NCBI GenBank assembly: GCA_937896015.1
Contig: CALBLR010000365.1
Span: 1 to 6,356 of the forward strand
Source of the DNA: an uncultured Prevotellaceae bacterium
GTDB lineage: Bacteria; Bacteroidota; Bacteroidia; Bacteroidales; Muribaculaceae
DNA: 6,356 nt
Direction of reading: 5' to 3'
The translations under genes and the position numbers were made by a program. Shown here in pieces: positions 5,934 to 6,356 of this stretch. Within the stretch, counting starts at the first letter, position 1. Each line of letters opens with the position of its first letter. The notes under the pieces were generated by a model. It worked only from the letters and a program-made list of their open reading frames with translations. It was not told the origin of the DNA and did no database searches.

Positions 5934-6356
5934 ATGAAACATTTCACTAAATTATTGGCAGCTGTGGCTTTGGTGGCTGCCGTGTGTGTGGGCTTTGCCT
6001 CGTGTGGCGACGACAATAAGGGCGATGAGCCGAAACCGTCGTCAAAACTTACCCTAATCAATACGTTCAAATTCTCGGCTTCGGCCGATTTTGTGGAACT
6101 TGCCGACATTAAAGTTGACTATACCGACTTTGCCGGAGTCAAGCACACCAAGGCAGTTGCCGCTGGCGACAACGTAATCAAGTTCAGCACCGTTACGTTC
6201 CCCGCAAGCTCATCGTTTGCAATCACTGTGACGCCTAAAACGGCAGAACTCGTCAAGGAAAAATATGACGTGGCATACAGCATAGAACTTGGCACCGACG
6301 TGCAGGATGCAACCGGCAAAATAGCGCCTGTAGGTGAATTTGGCAAGTATTCGCAG
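5934..6356 (+). CDS. Probable surface-exposed lipoprotein of unknown function, C-terminus cut by window edge
   Basis: The first 141 codons are present and the frame is still open at the window end. Residues 1-23 are a lipoprotein signal (MKHFTKLLAAVALVAAVCVG, then FASC), with acylated Cys24. It is followed by GDDNKGDEP, an acidic stretch like the lipoprotein export signal that sends Bacteroidota lipoproteins to the cell surface (known for the phylum; its use here is inference). The rest (about 38-141) alternates hydrophobic and polar residues and is rich in Thr, Val, Phe and Lys, suggesting beta-sandwich or Ig-like strands. No catalytic motif is visible and I do not recognise the family. Another, internal cysteine at 18 lacks a lipobox. 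A consensus promoter and a leader hairpin precede it, so it begins its own transcription unit. Codon third positions look more A/T-rich than in the minus-strand genes. Confidence 0.85.
   Translation, partial: MKHFTKLLAAVALVAAVCVGFASCGDDNKGDEPKPSSKLTLINTFKFSASADFVELADIKVDYTDFAGVKHTKAVAAGDNVIKFSTVTFPASSSFAITVTPKTAELVKEKYDVAYSIELGTDVQDATGKIAPVGEFGKYSQ

Noticed and set aside
1..6356. tRNA, rRNA, CRISPR, insertion sequence or attachment site
   Set aside because: No repeat arrays, transposase motifs, terminal inverted repeats or tRNA-like cloverleaf were seen on either strand; the gaps are short and accounted for by promoters and one terminator.

Overview
The window looks like ordinary chromosome of a Bacteroidota gut-type bacterium, most likely order Bacteroidales with a fairly high GC content (Muribaculaceae- or Prevotella-like; the genus is inference). 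The evidence is the -7 promoter element TAnnTTTG upstream of four genes, the absence of Shine-Dalgarno sequences, lipoprotein signals of the -ASC type with an acidic stretch after the cysteine in one case, and protein sequences of recognisable Bacteroidales style. There are five protein-coding genes. Four are on the minus strand and one is on the plus strand. Both window edges cut a gene. I see no RNA gene, mobile element or CRISPR array.

Layout from left to right. 1-658 (minus) is the N-terminal 219 codons of an SDR-family oxidoreductase, with its own promoter near 707-714. A strong intrinsic terminator at 776-811 (minus) closes the next transcription unit. 856-2937 (minus) is a secreted S9A prolyl oligopeptidase with a complete catalytic triad. 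2967-3944 (minus) is an M28-fold, animal-type glutaminyl cyclase lipoprotein, only 29 nt upstream of the oligopeptidase. 4016-5749 (minus) is a polytopic inner-membrane protein with a GT-C glycosyltransferase-like layout and no assigned function. A divergent promoter region follows (5750-5933). On its right, 5934 to the window end (plus) is the beginning of a probable surface-exposed lipoprotein whose message starts with a perfect 8-bp hairpin.

How the genes may work together. Glutaminyl cyclase converts the N-terminal Gln exposed by signal peptidase I cleavage into pyroglutamate, a very common modification of exported Bacteroidota proteins. The oligopeptidase has a signal peptide that could be cut just before Gln20, so it may itself be a substrate of the cyclase encoded directly upstream. 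The membrane protein has no visible terminator behind it and could feed transcription into this pair, although a -7 box lies in front of the cyclase gene. The SDR and the plus-strand lipoprotein are separate transcription units. Nothing here amounts to a clearly new multi-gene system. The best leads are the cyclase-peptidase pairing, the unassigned membrane protein, and the leader hairpin of the lipoprotein gene.
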